Made by a program: the position numbers and the translations under genes | Assembly (NCBI GenBank): GCA_021604845.1 | Contig: BQJT01000021.1 | Coordinates: 1-32,734 of the forward strand | From: Cyclobacteriaceae bacterium | GTDB lineage: Bacteria; Bacteroidota; Bacteroidia; Cytophagales; Cyclobacteriaceae | Direction of reading: 5' to 3' | Length of the DNA stretch: 32,734 nucleotides | Shown here: in pieces, positions 15,318-25,008 of the stretch | Numbering within the stretch: the stretch's first letter is position 1 | How the letters are laid out: each line of letters opens with the position of its first letter | The notes under the pieces: generated by a model | Seen by the model: only the letters and a program-made list of their open reading frames with translations | Database searches by the model: none | Told to the model about the DNA's origin: nothing

Positions 15318-16211
15318 TTGAATAAAAAGAAATTCCGTAAAAAGAAAAAACTCGGGTCCTACCCGTACCTCAGTGTAGTTTTTAGTATTACACTGGCACT
15401 TTTTGTAATGGGGCTATTCGGTCTGCTGTTTATACATAGCCATAAACTCAGTGAATATTTAAAAGAGCAGATGGAGGTGCAGGTCTACCTGGAAAACCAA
15501 CTTTCTGAAAGCAGGATCATTGGTATTCAGCAAACACTGGCCAGTAAGGAATTTACCCTGGTAAAAGACAATGAACCCCAGTTGACATTTATTACCAAAG
15601 AGCAGGCTTTGGAGGACTTTACCTTAAAAGCAGGAGAAAACCCGGAAGAATTCCTGGGGCATAACCCTTTGAGAAATGCTTACCTGCTGAAACTTAAACC
15701 TGAATATCTGGATAGCCTGCAGTTGGCGCAGGTAAAAACTGAAATAGAATCAATAAACGGTGTCTTCGAGGTTAGCTACCTGGACAGCATTATTGCCGAT
15801 CTGAACAAAAACACCGCAAAGATAGGGATGATCCTGATTGGGTTCTTTATAGTATTACTGCTAACAGTAGTAATACTCATCAACAATACCATCAAGCTTG
15901 CACTCTTTTCCCAGCGGTTCCTAATCAGGAGTATGCAATTGGTCGGTGCCACCGGAGGATTTATTCAGAGACCTTTTTTGTGGCGGTCGATGGCACATGG
16001 CTTGCTGGCCGGGATACTGGCATCAGTTTTCTTGTTCGGATTGCTGGAATATGCCAGGTTTCAAATCCCTGATCTTAATACCATCAGTGACCTCAATAAG
16101 GTGTTGATCCTTTTTTTATCACTGATCTTTATTGGAGCCCTCATTGGTTTTTTCAGCACCTTGAGAGCCATTAGAAGATATTTAAAAATGTCATTGGACG
16201 AATTGTATTAA
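15318..16211 (+). CDS. ftsX: cell division protein FtsX
   Basis: FtsX is the membrane subunit of the FtsEX complex, which controls peptidoglycan hydrolases at the septum. The 297-residue protein has a basic cytoplasmic N-terminus, a first membrane helix (about 20-42), a periplasmic domain with QMEVQVYLENQL and SYLDSI, and three C-terminal membrane helices (about 168-190, 215-240, 255-280) with the MQLVGAT motif of FtsX permeases. The start is TTG at 15318, just downstream of a good promoter. The ATPase partner FtsE is not in this operon and must be encoded elsewhere. Confidence 0.93.
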   Translation: MNKKKFRKKKKLGSYPYLSVVFSITLALFVMGLFGLLFIHSHKLSEYLKEQMEVQVYLENQLSESRIIGIQQTLASKEFTLVKDNEPQLTFITKEQALEDFTLKAGENPEEFLGHNPLRNAYLLKLKPEYLDSLQLAQVKTEIESINGVFEVSYLDSIIADLNKNTAKIGMILIGFFIVLLLTVVILINNTIKLALFSQRFLIRSMQLVGATGGFIQRPFLWRSMAHGLLAGILASVFLFGLLEYARFQIPDLNTISDLNKVLILFLSLIFIGALIGFFSTLRAIRRYLKMSLDELY

Positions 16212-16212
16212 A

Positions 16213-16425
16213 ATGAGTAATAAAGGATTGCCGTTTGGAAAGAAGAATTACATCATCATGCTTTCTGGTTTAGCAGTACTGGTAATTGGGTTTGTAATTA
16301 TGTCGTTGGATACAAAACCTTATGGTTTTGGCTTTCTGGGATTAACACTGGGCCCTCTGGTGGTGATGGCTGGATTTATAATCCAGTTTTTTGCCATTCT
16401 TCATAATCCGGACAAAAGTAAATGA
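16213..16425 (+). CDS. DUF3098 small membrane protein
   Basis: This 70-residue protein has two predicted membrane helices (about 13-31 and 39-62), joined by a short loop containing KPYGFGF. It matches the DUF3098 family, found between ftsX and uppP in many Bacteroidota. Its function is unknown; the fixed position suggests a role with FtsX or in envelope growth. It begins 1 nt after ftsX and its stop overlaps uppP as ATGA. Confidence 0.88.
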   Translation: MSNKGLPFGKKNYIIMLSGLAVLVIGFVIMSLDTKPYGFGFLGLTLGPLVVMAGFIIQFFAILHNPDKSK

Positions 16426-17210
16426 CCCCAGTCGATGCTATTATCCTGGGCATTGTCCAGGGACTTACCGAATTCTTGCCAATTAGCAGCAGCGGCCATA
16501 TTGAACTGGGAAGTGCTCTGTTAAACGTTCAATCCACTAACAGCCTGCTCTTTTCAGTGGTAGTACATGCCGCCACCAGCCTTAGCACCATAGTAGTATT
16601 CAGAAAGGACCTGATCCAGTTGATTTCCGAATTATTCCAACTTAAGAAGGAGGCGGTATACTATTCTGGTGCCCTGATTCTTTCTGCTGTTCCCGTGGGA
16701 ATTATAGGATTAACATATGAGAAAGAGATTGAAAGTTTTTTTAGTGGTCAGGTGTTGTTAGTAGGGTTTATGTTATTGGTTACCGGTCTGCTTTTGGCCC
16801 TGACCTACTATTCGCGCCCAAGAGAAGGTAAGGTTACACTGGGCCGGGCCCTGCTGATTGGATTGTCACAGGCACTGGCCATACTCCCTGGTATTTCCAG
16901 GTCCGGAGCAACCATCTCCACCGCATTATTATTAGGTGTAGATAAGGAGCAGGCGGCCAGATTTTCATTTCTTATGGTATTGATTCCTATTCTGGGAGGT
17001 TCAGCACTTAAATTGCTTGATTTCTTAGGTGACCCAAGTTCCTCAGGGGATACTTCCGTGTGGACATTGACTTTTGGATTCCTTGCTGCTTTTATTACCG
17101 GCCTGGTCGCTTGCAAATGGATGATTTCAATCGTCAAAAAGGGAAAACTGATATATTTCGCTTTCTATTGTTTCATAGTTGGTAGTATTACAATTCTGTT
17201 AACTATATGA
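16422..17210 (+). CDS. uppP: undecaprenyl-diphosphate phosphatase
   Basis: UppP (BacA) removes a phosphate from undecaprenyl diphosphate so that the lipid carrier can be reused for cell-wall and glycan export. The 262-residue polytopic membrane protein has both family signatures: GLTEFLPISSSGH near residue 14 and LPGISRSGATIS near residue 155. Length and hydrophobic pattern are normal. ATGA overlaps on both sides (with the DUF3098 gene and truB) show tight translational coupling. Confidence 0.96.
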   Translation: MTPVDAIILGIVQGLTEFLPISSSGHIELGSALLNVQSTNSLLFSVVVHAATSLSTIVVFRKDLIQLISELFQLKKEAVYYSGALILSAVPVGIIGLTYEKEIESFFSGQVLLVGFMLLVTGLLLALTYYSRPREGKVTLGRALLIGLSQALAILPGISRSGATISTALLLGVDKEQAARFSFLMVLIPILGGSALKLLDFLGDPSSSGDTSVWTLTFGFLAAFITGLVACKWMISIVKKGKLIYFAFYCFIVGSITILLTI

Positions 17211-17887
17211 CTAGCACAGACCAATCACAGCAAGGGAGTATGTTGATGATTAACAAACCCTACCAGTGGACTTCATTTGGAGTAGTGAAGAAGCTCAGAG
17301 GCGCTCTTGGGGTTAAAAAGATTGGCCATGCCGGTACACTGGACCCACTGGCTACCGGACTGCTTATACTATGCACCGGTAAAATGACCAAGCAAATCCA
17401 TCAGTATCAGGCCCTTGAAAAAGAATACGAAGGCACGCTGGTTTTAGGCAAAACTACTCCGTCAATAGATCTTGAAACCGGGTTTGATTCTGAAAAGGAT
17501 ATCTCTAACATCACCGAGGATGTGGTTAAGAATACTACCGGGAACTTTATTGGGGGGATTGAGCAAACACCACCAATATACTCGGCAGTTAAGGTGGACG
17601 GACAGCGTGTTTATACTAAAGCCCGAAAAGGGTTAAAAGTGAAAATTGAACCACGCAGGGTTGAAATAAAGGAATTTCAGGTAACTGAGTGCAAATTACC
17701 CGAAGTTCACTTTAGGGTAGTATGCTCAAAAGGAACTTATATCAGGAGTCTGGTCAGGGATTTTGGAGAACAATTGAATACGGGAGCCTATCTGAGCAGG
17801 TTGGTGAGAACCCGCATTGGTCCTTATATACTGGAAGATGCTTATGACCTGGATGAGTTCTTGAAGCAAACCTCCAAAGTTCCCTAA
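17207..17887 (+). CDS. truB: tRNA pseudouridine(55) synthase
   Basis: TruB makes pseudouridine 55 in the T-loop of tRNAs. The 226-residue protein has the catalytic Asp46 in GHAGTLDPLATG, the preceding KPYQWTSFGVV start, and the SKGTYIRSL motif near residue 175. It is shorter than E. coli TruB and lacks a long C-terminal PUA-like extension, as is common in this phylum. It is coupled to uppP and followed after 4 nt by ribF, a gene pair widespread in bacteria. Confidence 0.96.
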   Translation: MTSTDQSQQGSMLMINKPYQWTSFGVVKKLRGALGVKKIGHAGTLDPLATGLLILCTGKMTKQIHQYQALEKEYEGTLVLGKTTPSIDLETGFDSEKDISNITEDVVKNTTGNFIGGIEQTPPIYSAVKVDGQRVYTKARKGLKVKIEPRRVEIKEFQVTECKLPEVHFRVVCSKGTYIRSLVRDFGEQLNTGAYLSRLVRTRIGPYILEDAYDLDEFLKQTSKVP

Positions 17888-17891
17888 GTTT

Positions 17892-18824
17892 ATGCGCATC
17901 TACCACGGAATTAAGGCTTTCGAAAAGATCCAATACCCGGTAGTAACCTCAGGTACTTTCGATGGAGTACACCAGGGACATCAGAAGATTATCAAGAAGT
18001 TGCAGCACCTGGCAACGGATAAGCAAGGAGAAACGGTAATCATTACATTCTGGCCTCATCCAAAGTATGTGCTGAATCCCGGAAGCTCAATGAAGCTGCT
18101 GACAACATTCGAGGAAAAAGCGGAGTTGCTCCGGTCATTAGGAATAGATCACCTTATCAGAATACCCTTCACCAGGGAGTTTTCTCAAAAAACTTCAGGA
18201 GAGTTCGTCGAAGAAATTCTGGTGAAAAAAATCGGTACTAAACAACTGGTGATCGGATATGATCACCGCTTTGGAAAGAACCGGGAAGGAAGTTTTGAGT
18301 ATCTTCAAACCAACGCTTCGCGTTATGGATTTGAAGTAAAAGAAATATCGAGAAAGGATGTGGATCATATTGCTGTCAGCTCTACAAAAATTCGGGAATA
18401 TATACTGAATCACCGAATTCACCTGGCGAATAAACTGCTGGGCAGGTTTTATGGGATTTCAGGATTAGTAGTTAAAGGTCAACAATTGGGAAGAAAAATT
18501 GGATTTCCTACAGCCAATTTGGAAATTACTGAAGACTACAAATTGATACCTTCAGATGGCGCCTATGCAGTGCTTGCATCAGTTGATGGTAATCAATATT
18601 CCGGAATGATGAATATAGGGGTCAAACCCACTGTAGGTTCAGCCAGCAGGACCATAGAAGTGCATATATTCAATCTGGATAGAAACTTATATAATGAGCG
18701 GCTGAATGTACAGGTAGTTAAGCAATTAAGGCCTGAAATGAAATTCAATAACTTGGAAGAACTAACAGATCAACTACATCAGGACCGTAACGAAGCTGAA
18801 GAAATCCTGCATAAACATCTATAG
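17892..18824 (+). CDS. ribF: bifunctional riboflavin kinase / FAD synthetase
   Basis: RibF phosphorylates riboflavin to FMN and adenylates FMN to FAD. In the 310-residue protein the N-terminal nucleotidyltransferase domain has [11 protein letters not shown] near residue 20 and ITFWPHP; the C-terminal riboflavin-kinase domain has [11 protein letters not shown] near residue 200 and MMNIGVKPT. Both domains are complete. FAD made here is also the substrate of ApbE-type enzymes such as the one encoded at 28720-29739. Confidence 0.96.
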   Translation: MRIYHGIKAFEKIQYPVVTSGTFDGVHQGHQKIIKKLQHLATDKQGETVIITFWPHPKYVLNPGSSMKLLTTFEEKAELLRSLGIDHLIRIPFTREFSQKTSGEFVEEILVKKIGTKQLVIGYDHRFGKNREGSFEYLQTNASRYGFEVKEISRKDVDHIAVSSTKIREYILNHRIHLANKLLGRFYGISGLVVKGQQLGRKIGFPTANLEITEDYKLIPSDGAYAVLASVDGNQYSGMMNIGVKPTVGSASRTIEVHIFNLDRNLYNERLNVQVVKQLRPEMKFNNLEELTDQLHQDRNEAEEILHKHL

Positions 18825-18829
18825 GTACC

Positions 18830-19525
18830 ATGATTAACAAGCTAGTAGCCAACGCAGATATTGCAATCAATGATATCAGGGACCGGAGCACTTTAATGCT
18901 GGGAGGGTTTGGACTATGCGGGATCCCGGAAAACTGCATTACAGCGCTGCTCAAATCAGGCGTTAAAGGATTAACCTGTATATCAAACAATGCCGGGGTT
19001 GATGATTTCGGCATTGGATTATTGCTGCAGACCAGACAAGTGGTAAAAATGATCTCAAGTTATGTAGGGGAAAACGCCGAGTTTGAAAGACAGCTTTTAT
19101 CCGGAGAACTTGAAGTAGAACTTCTGCCACAAGGCACACTTGCGGAGCGTATCCGAGCCGGTGGAGCAGGAATTCCCGGGTTTTACACCCCAGCGGGGGT
19201 AGGCACTGAAGTTGGCGCCGGCAAGGAGGTCAGGAATTTTAATGGAAAAGATTATTTACTGGAGTCCTGGTTACGAGCTGATTTTTCTTTGGTTAAAGCC
19301 TGGAAGGGCGATACCACAGGGAATCTGATATATAAAGGAACCGCACGGAATTTCAATCCAATGATGGCCGCCGCTGGAAAGATAACCATTGCTGAAGTGG
19401 AGGAACTTGTGCCCGCCGGTTCTTTGGATCCTAATCAGGTGCATACGCCGGGGATATACGTGCAAAGAATATTTCAGGGTTCCAATTATGAAAAACGGAT
19501 TGAACAATATACCACACTTGATTAA
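18830..19525 (+). CDS. scoA: 3-oxoacid CoA-transferase subunit A
   Basis: This is the alpha subunit of a succinyl-CoA:3-ketoacid (acetoacetate) CoA-transferase, used in ketone-body, butanoate or branched-chain metabolism. The 231-residue protein has the [12 protein letters not shown] signature near residue 25, the [12 protein letters not shown] block and the [11 protein letters not shown] block. The catalytic glutamate lies in subunit B, encoded next (8-nt gap). The exact acid substrate cannot be fixed. Confidence 0.94.
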   Translation: MINKLVANADIAINDIRDRSTLMLGGFGLCGIPENCITALLKSGVKGLTCISNNAGVDDFGIGLLLQTRQVVKMISSYVGENAEFERQLLSGELEVELLPQGTLAERIRAGGAGIPGFYTPAGVGTEVGAGKEVRNFNGKDYLLESWLRADFSLVKAWKGDTTGNLIYKGTARNFNPMMAAAGKITIAEVEELVPAGSLDPNQVHTPGIYVQRIFQGSNYEKRIEQYTTLD

Positions 19526-19533
19526 CCACAACC

Positions 19534-20193
19534 ATGGCACTTGACAAAATTGGTATAGCAAAAAGAATCGCCAGGGAAATCCAAACTGGCTGGTATATTA
19601 ACCTTGGTATTGGAATTCCAACGCTGGTGGCAAACTACATTCCCGAAGGGATCGAAGTAGTGTTGCAATCCGAAAACGGTTTACTGGGTATCGGGCCCTT
19701 TCCTTCAAAGAACCAGGTAGATCCTGACTTGATAAACGCCGGCAAACAAACGGTTACTATGTTAAACGGGTCTTCATTATTTAATTCCGCTGAAAGTTTC
19801 GGGATGATCCGGGGAGGCCATGTGGACCTGACCATACTGGGTGCCATGGAGGTTTCGGAGCATGGGGATATAGCCAACTGGAAAATTCCCGGCAAAATGG
19901 TAAAAGGTATGGGTGGGGCAATGGACCTGGTAGCCTCCGCAGATAATATAATCGTGGCTATGCAGCATGTAAGTCGATCCGGAGTGTCAAAATTGCTAAA
20001 GAAATGTACCCTTCCCATTACCGGGTTGCGGTGTGTAAAGAAAGTAGTAACTGACCTGGCGGTATTGGAGGTAGACCCTGAAATCGGATTTAGGTTGCTT
20101 GAACGGGCGCCCGGAGTAACTGTGGATGAAATAGTGCAGGCAACTGAGGGGCGGTTAACCGTAGAGGGGGAAGTCCCCGAGATGACTTTTTAG
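19534..20193 (+). CDS. scoB: 3-oxoacid CoA-transferase subunit B
   Basis: This beta subunit of 219 residues carries the catalytic glutamate E47 in the QSENGLLG motif, which forms the glutamyl-CoA thioester. NLGIGIPTLVANY precedes it and VDLTILGAMEVS and MGGAMDLV follow. It forms a heteromeric enzyme with the product of the upstream gene. It is followed after 17 nt by gldC. Confidence 0.95.
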   Translation: MALDKIGIAKRIAREIQTGWYINLGIGIPTLVANYIPEGIEVVLQSENGLLGIGPFPSKNQVDPDLINAGKQTVTMLNGSSLFNSAESFGMIRGGHVDLTILGAMEVSEHGDIANWKIPGKMVKGMGGAMDLVASADNIIVAMQHVSRSGVSKLLKKCTLPITGLRCVKKVVTDLAVLEVDPEIGFRLLERAPGVTVDEIVQATEGRLTVEGEVPEMTF

Positions 20194-20210
20194 AACTAAA
20201 AAACGCACCG

Positions 20211-20552
20211 GTGAAAAAATCAGAAATTAACTTTACTGTCGAACTTGACGAAGAAAATATTCCGGATAAAATATTCTGGCAGGCCAGCGATCAGCAGAAA
20301 GACCAACCAGCTGAAACCAAATCAATTGCTATCTCCTTGTGGGATCATCAGCAAAAGAATACCCTGCGTATTGACCTCTGGTCCAAAGACATGCCCATCG
20401 ATGAAATGAAACGGTTTTACGTTGATACTATCGGAGGTATGGCCCAAAGTATCCTCAACGCTACCGGTGATCAGTTTATCTCACAGGAGATGAATACATT
20501 ATGTGAAAAACTGGTAGAATATCTCAAAAAGGAACAGGAAAACGGGCAATAG
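20211..20552 (+). CDS. gldC: gliding motility protein GldC
   Basis: GldC is a small cytoplasmic protein known only from Bacteroidota, where it supports gliding motility. This 113-residue protein matches it along its length, with SLWDHQQKNTLRIDLWSKDM near residues 43-62, DEMKRFYVDTIGGMAQS and NATGDQFI. The start is GTG at 20211, directly before the family N-terminus KKSEINF. It is the last gene of the ftsX operon. Other gliding genes are not in the window. Confidence 0.93.
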   Translation: MKKSEINFTVELDEENIPDKIFWQASDQQKDQPAETKSIAISLWDHQQKNTLRIDLWSKDMPIDEMKRFYVDTIGGMAQSILNATGDQFISQEMNTLCEKLVEYLKKEQENGQ

Positions 20553-20696
20553 TCTGCTTACTTTCAGACCGTATTACTGCCCAAGTATTAGCACTTTAAT
20601 CCTTCCGATTACCGTATAATTTAATAAATTGTATAAGCGGACCTGCTAAGGATCGCATAAATAGCCCATTTAATAAAACTAAATAGTGGTTATGTC

Positions 20697-23435
20697 ATGC
20701 GCTTAATCAACCTGCTTATGAAAGATTATCTTATCGTATTGTTTATACTATTGATCAACTCAATGGTTGTAGAGGCTCAAACCTCGATCTCAGGTAATGT
20801 TACCGAAGCCGGTACGCAAGAACCCCTGATAGGTGTAAATATTGTTGTTCAGGACCATGTGGTAGGCACTATAACGGATATTGAAGGTAACTTCAGCCTG
20901 CAAGTACAAAACCCTCCACCATTTACCATACTGATATCGATGGTTGGCTTTGAAACGCAATCAGTGGATATCACTGAAACGGATGTAAGTGGCCTCAGTA
21001 TACAGTTATCTGAAAGTGTCCTTCTTGGGCAGGAAATTGTTATAAGTGCTTCCCGGGTAGAGGAGAACATCATGCAATCGCCGGTTACGGTTGAAAAGTT
21101 AGATATACTGGCTATTCAGCAAACTGCCGCGCCGAATTTCTTTGAATCCCTGTCGCATGTAAAAGGAGTTACTACCAGCACCGGAAGTTTAACTTTCAAT
21201 GCAATTAATACCCGTGGATTTGCTACCATAGCCAATGTGCGATTTGTCACTTTAGTGGATGGAATGGACATCTCGGCTCCCCTGCTAAATTTCCCCACCG
21301 GTAACCTGGTGGGAATATCGGAATTGGATGCGGAAAGTGTTGAGCTGGTACCGGGAGCGGCTTCTGCGCTTTATGGACCTAACGCCTTCAATGGTATTCT
21401 CTTTATGAATAGCAAAAGTCCCTTCGACTATCAGGGCCTGAGTGCCCAGGTAAAACTTGGTGTAACGGATTCCGACGCCGGCGGTTCAGATCCCCTATAC
21501 AACTTTGGCATCCGATACGCAAAAGCATTTAATGACAGGTTCGCGTTCAAGGTCAATTTCAATTACCTGTCGGCCACCGATTGGATCGGGAATGACTACA
21601 CAACTGACCGGGTAATTCCCGGTAACCCGGAAGGCGCCCCGAACTTCGACGGGTTAAATACTTATGGAGATGAAACCGTAATTGCCGGCAACCTGGGGGA
21701 TTTAACCGGTGACCCCAACCTGGCCCCTCTGGGAGATATTGATATCAGAAGAACCGGATTTACTGAAGAAATTCTACTTGACAGCAGAGATGCAAAAAGC
21801 ATTAAGGGTGACGTTGCACTGCATTACAGGTTAAACGATAAGGTAGAGGCCCTCTATAATTATCGATATGGCCTGGGTAGTTCGATTTACCAGGGTTCTG
21901 CAAAATTTATACTGCGGGACTTTACCCAGCAGTTTCATAAACTTGAATTAAGGGGAGATAATTTTTTCCTTCGTGGTTACCATACACAAACCGATGACGG
22001 CGACTCATACAATATGAACGCGCTCGGAGGTTTTGTAAATGAAAGAATCACCCCATCTTCGTCCGAGTGGGTGCCTACTTATTTAGGCACCTATGTATTA
22101 GCCCTCCAGGGCCTGATTCCGGGCGTACCGGCAGGAGACAAGGACGCGGCCCATGCAGCAGCCCGGTCCCAGGCAGATACGGAACGAAATAACCTTACTC
22201 CCGCTGAATTAGAAAATCATATTGAAGCAACCCGTACCGCAAATTTACAAATAGATCAAAATGGCGCCGGGTTTATTGAAGGATCCCGCTTATTGCACAT
22301 TGAGGGTAATTATAATTTTAAAAATCAGATTGACTGGGTTGAAATACTGCTTGGAGGCAATTTCAGAAGATACAGCATTTGGTCCGGAGGGACGATTTTT
22401 GACGAAGACCCTAAAGAAGGAGGAGGATTTGAAAGAGTAAACATCAGCGAATGGGGGGCGTACGTTCAGCTTAGTAAAGTACTGGGCAAACTAAAGCTCA
22501 CCGGATCACTCCGCTACGATAAAAATGAAAACTTCGAGGGGCAGTTGAACCCCAGGTTATCTGCAGTATACAGCATTAATGATAATCATTTCCTAAGGGC
22601 CTCGTTCCAAACAGGATTCAGGAACCCCGATTCACAATCTCAGTTTATTTGGTTTCCCACACCAGAAGGAATCTTAGTGGGAAGTACGGAAAAAAATGCT
22701 GCACGTTATGGCATCCACAATGGAAGCGGAGGCGCTGGTGCCCTGGACCCGAATACACGTCAGCCGGTTAGTATCGATTATGTTGAACCGGAGCAACTCA
22801 CTGCCTATGAGATTGGTTATAAAGGCATATTTGCCGGCCAGGTACTAGTTGACTTCAATTATTACCATAATAATTATAAGGACTTTATCGCTAACCGGGC
22901 GGTACTTAGTGCGGGAGCAGTAGTACGACGCGGTGATACAGTCAGAAATGTGGTTGGCGGCACCAATATCCTATTAAGCCCTTACGTCAATGTCCGCAAC
23001 GATGTCCACTCCGATGGGATTGGTTTGGGACTAACCTGGAGAATCGGAAAAGGATACACTGTAAGCGGAAGTTATGACTGGATCCAGTTTGGGGTTGACG
23101 GCGAGTTGGCTGAGGGATTTGTTGCCGGATTCAATACTCCAGAACATAAACTAAATTTCAGTGTCAGTAACCGGAACCTTGGGAATAACCTGGGATTTTA
23201 TGCAGGCTTTAGGTGGCAGAATGCATTCCTCTGGGAGTCTACTTTTGGTGTAGGTGAGATTCCTGAGTACGGGGTGTTCGACTTACAGGTTAATTATAAG
23301 ATTGAAGCAATTAAGTCGGTGGTTAAAGTAGGTGGCACCAATCTGTTTTCCGGAGACTACCGTACCAATATTGGGGCTGGTTTTGTAGGATCTCAATATT
23401 ATGTGGCACTCACTTTTGATCAATTCCTGAATTAA
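20697..23435 (+). CDS. TonB-dependent outer-membrane receptor
   Basis: The 912 residues comprise a signal peptide (cleavage after VVEAQ), a carboxypeptidase-regulatory-like beta domain (about 28-115; SGNVTEAGTQEPLIGVNI), a plug domain (about 125-240; VELVPGAASALYGPNAFNG) and a 22-strand-type barrel ending in an aromatic-rich C-terminus. It imports a ligand across the outer membrane with TonB energy. A helical, Ala/Glu-rich insert at about 481-518 probably lies in an extracellular loop. An alternative start at 20718 (MKDYLIVLF) gives a shorter signal peptide. The partner gene encodes an SGNH lipoprotein, not SusD, so the cargo is likely not a typical SusCD glycan; it is otherwise unknown. Confidence 0.93.
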   Translation: MRLINLLMKDYLIVLFILLINSMVVEAQTSISGNVTEAGTQEPLIGVNIVVQDHVVGTITDIEGNFSLQVQNPPPFTILISMVGFETQSVDITETDVSGLSIQLSESVLLGQEIVISASRVEENIMQSPVTVEKLDILAIQQTAAPNFFESLSHVKGVTTSTGSLTFNAINTRGFATIANVRFVTLVDGMDISAPLLNFPTGNLVGISELDAESVELVPGAASALYGPNAFNGILFMNSKSPFDYQGLSAQVKLGVTDSDAGGSDPLYNFGIRYAKAFNDRFAFKVNFNYLSATDWIGNDYTTDRVIPGNPEGAPNFDGLNTYGDETVIAGNLGDLTGDPNLAPLGDIDIRRTGFTEEILLDSRDAKSIKGDVALHYRLNDKVEALYNYRYGLGSSIYQGSAKFILRDFTQQFHKLELRGDNFFLRGYHTQTDDGDSYNMNALGGFVNERITPSSSEWVPTYLGTYVLALQGLIPGVPAGDKDAAHAAARSQADTERNNLTPAELENHIEATRTANLQIDQNGAGFIEGSRLLHIEGNYNFKNQIDWVEILLGGNFRRYSIWSGGTIFDEDPKEGGGFERVNISEWGAYVQLSKVLGKLKLTGSLRYDKNENFEGQLNPRLSAVYSINDNHFLRASFQTGFRNPDSQSQFIWFPTPEGILVGSTEKNAARYGIHNGSGGAGALDPNTRQPVSIDYVEPEQLTAYEIGYKGIFAGQVLVDFNYYHNNYKDFIANRAVLSAGAVVRRGDTVRNVVGGTNILLSPYVNVRNDVHSDGIGLGLTWRIGKGYTVSGSYDWIQFGVDGELAEGFVAGFNTPEHKLNFSVSNRNLGNNLGFYAGFRWQNAFLWESTFGVGEIPEYGVFDLQVNYKIEAIKSVVKVGGTNLFSGDYRTNIGAGFVGSQYYVALTFDQFLN

Positions 23436-23446
23436 TCGAAAATCAA

Positions 23447-24985
23447 ATGAAAAGCTTAAAATATATAATTCCTTTATTGGCGATGGTGGTGGCCTTCGGG
23501 TCTTGTGAACAGGAATGGCCGGTATTTCCCCCTCCAAATACTCCAATTCCACCACCCTCACCAGATCCAAGTCCCGGAAGCGCTGACTTTACTAAGTTTG
23601 TAGTACTTGGGAATTCGCTCACCGCAGGATTCCAATCCAATGCCCTGTTTGATGCCGGTCAAATGAATTCACTGGGAAATATACTAGCACAGCAGTTTTC
23701 TTTGGTAGGAGGCGGGGAATTTGTGCAACCCGAAATCAACAGCGAAAATGGCTTTAATAGCCTATTTTCGGATTTGTCGGATGCAAACCCAGCCAATTGG
23801 GTAATCAAAGGGCGGCTTATTCTGGCAGGAAACCCTCCTCTTCCCTCCCCTACTGATTCTGACCTGGGCGCGGTACCTGTTCCAACTGTAAACCCCGGGT
23901 TTGTATACACAGGGGCACCGATAAATAACTTTAGCGTGCCAGGAGTACTGCTTGGACAGGCGCTGATTCCACAAACCGGTGATTGGAACCTGGCGGGGCT
24001 GGATCCCCGCTTTAACCCTTTCTATGCGCGGTTCGCCTCCAATCCTGGCACTTCCACCATGATAGGCGATGCGGTTGCTGCCGGGGGCAGTTTCTTTACT
24101 ATGTGGTTGGGCAGCAATGACGTTTTACTATATGCGGTTACCGGGGCATCGGGACAGGCACCGCTCACTTCAGCATCGGATTTTGCCTTTCAGTATGGTG
24201 CTGCGCTGTCTATCATAACAACAGACCCGGATATCCAAGGTGTGGTGGCAAACGTCCCTGATATAACCTCTCTTCCCTACTTTAAACTGGTACCCTGGAA
24301 CGCAATCCCTTTTGCAAATGGAGATCCTTTGATTAATCTGGCAAATCAGGCTTACTCCTTGTACAACGGCGGTTTGGCCCAGGCAGCAGGTGCCGGTCTG
24401 ATAACTGCGGAAGAAGCACAGCGTAGAACCATACAATTCGCAGCAGGAACCAATGGAATAGTGGTAGCAGATGAAACATTAACTGACCTGTCAGGGCTGG
24501 GTCTACCAGCTATCAGGCAAGCAACAGAGGCCGATCTTATAGGACTTACCGCAGGTGTTGTTCTAGGTACATTGGCAGACCCAAATAACCCGCTGAGTAT
24601 AATTGGTGTGGCCGTTCCTTTAGAAGATCGGTTTACTTTGCTGGCACACGAATTAGCAGAAGTGCAGGCCAGTACTGATGCCTTCAATGCAATAATTCTC
24701 AATACCATATCCGCCATCGGAGTAGATGACCGGGTGGCATTTGCGGATATTAATAAAGCCTACAAGGACCTGGTAGACCAGGGTCCGCAACTTATCGATG
24801 GAGTTGCAGTTTCTGCCGGGCTGGCACCACCCACCGGGATCTTTTCTGAAGATGGAGTACATCCGAATTCCAGAGGGTATGCGGTAACCGCAAATGTGTT
24901 TATCGAAGCCATCAATGCAAAATTCGGCGCAGTGATACCCAAAGCAAACATCGGGCTGTTCCCGGGAAACGGACTGCCACAATAA
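23447..24985 (+). CDS. SGNH/GDSL hydrolase-family lipoprotein
   Basis: The 512-residue protein has a lipoprotein signal with lipobox cysteine C20 (VAFGSC), a proline-rich linker (about 25-43) and an SGNH hydrolase fold. The nucleophile is S57 in GNSLTAG, the asparagine of block III is in WLGSNDVL and the catalytic D469/H472 pair is in DGVHPN. These enzymes cleave esters of lipids or acylated glycans. It follows the TonB receptor by 11 nt and would sit on the outer membrane beside it, so it may release or trim the ligand before uptake. Substrate unknown. Confidence 0.9.
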   Translation: MKSLKYIIPLLAMVVAFGSCEQEWPVFPPPNTPIPPPSPDPSPGSADFTKFVVLGNSLTAGFQSNALFDAGQMNSLGNILAQQFSLVGGGEFVQPEINSENGFNSLFSDLSDANPANWVIKGRLILAGNPPLPSPTDSDLGAVPVPTVNPGFVYTGAPINNFSVPGVLLGQALIPQTGDWNLAGLDPRFNPFYARFASNPGTSTMIGDAVAAGGSFFTMWLGSNDVLLYAVTGASGQAPLTSASDFAFQYGAALSIITTDPDIQGVVANVPDITSLPYFKLVPWNAIPFANGDPLINLANQAYSLYNGGLAQAAGAGLITAEEAQRRTIQFAAGTNGIVVADETLTDLSGLGLPAIRQATEADLIGLTAGVVLGTLADPNNPLSIIGVAVPLEDRFTLLAHELAEVQASTDAFNAIILNTISAIGVDDRVAFADINKAYKDLVDQGPQLIDGVAVSAGLAPPTGIFSEDGVHPNSRGYAVTANVFIEAINAKFGAVIPKANIGLFPGNGLPQ

Positions 24986-25008
24986 TGAGGTTCAGCGGAT
25001 AAGGAAAG

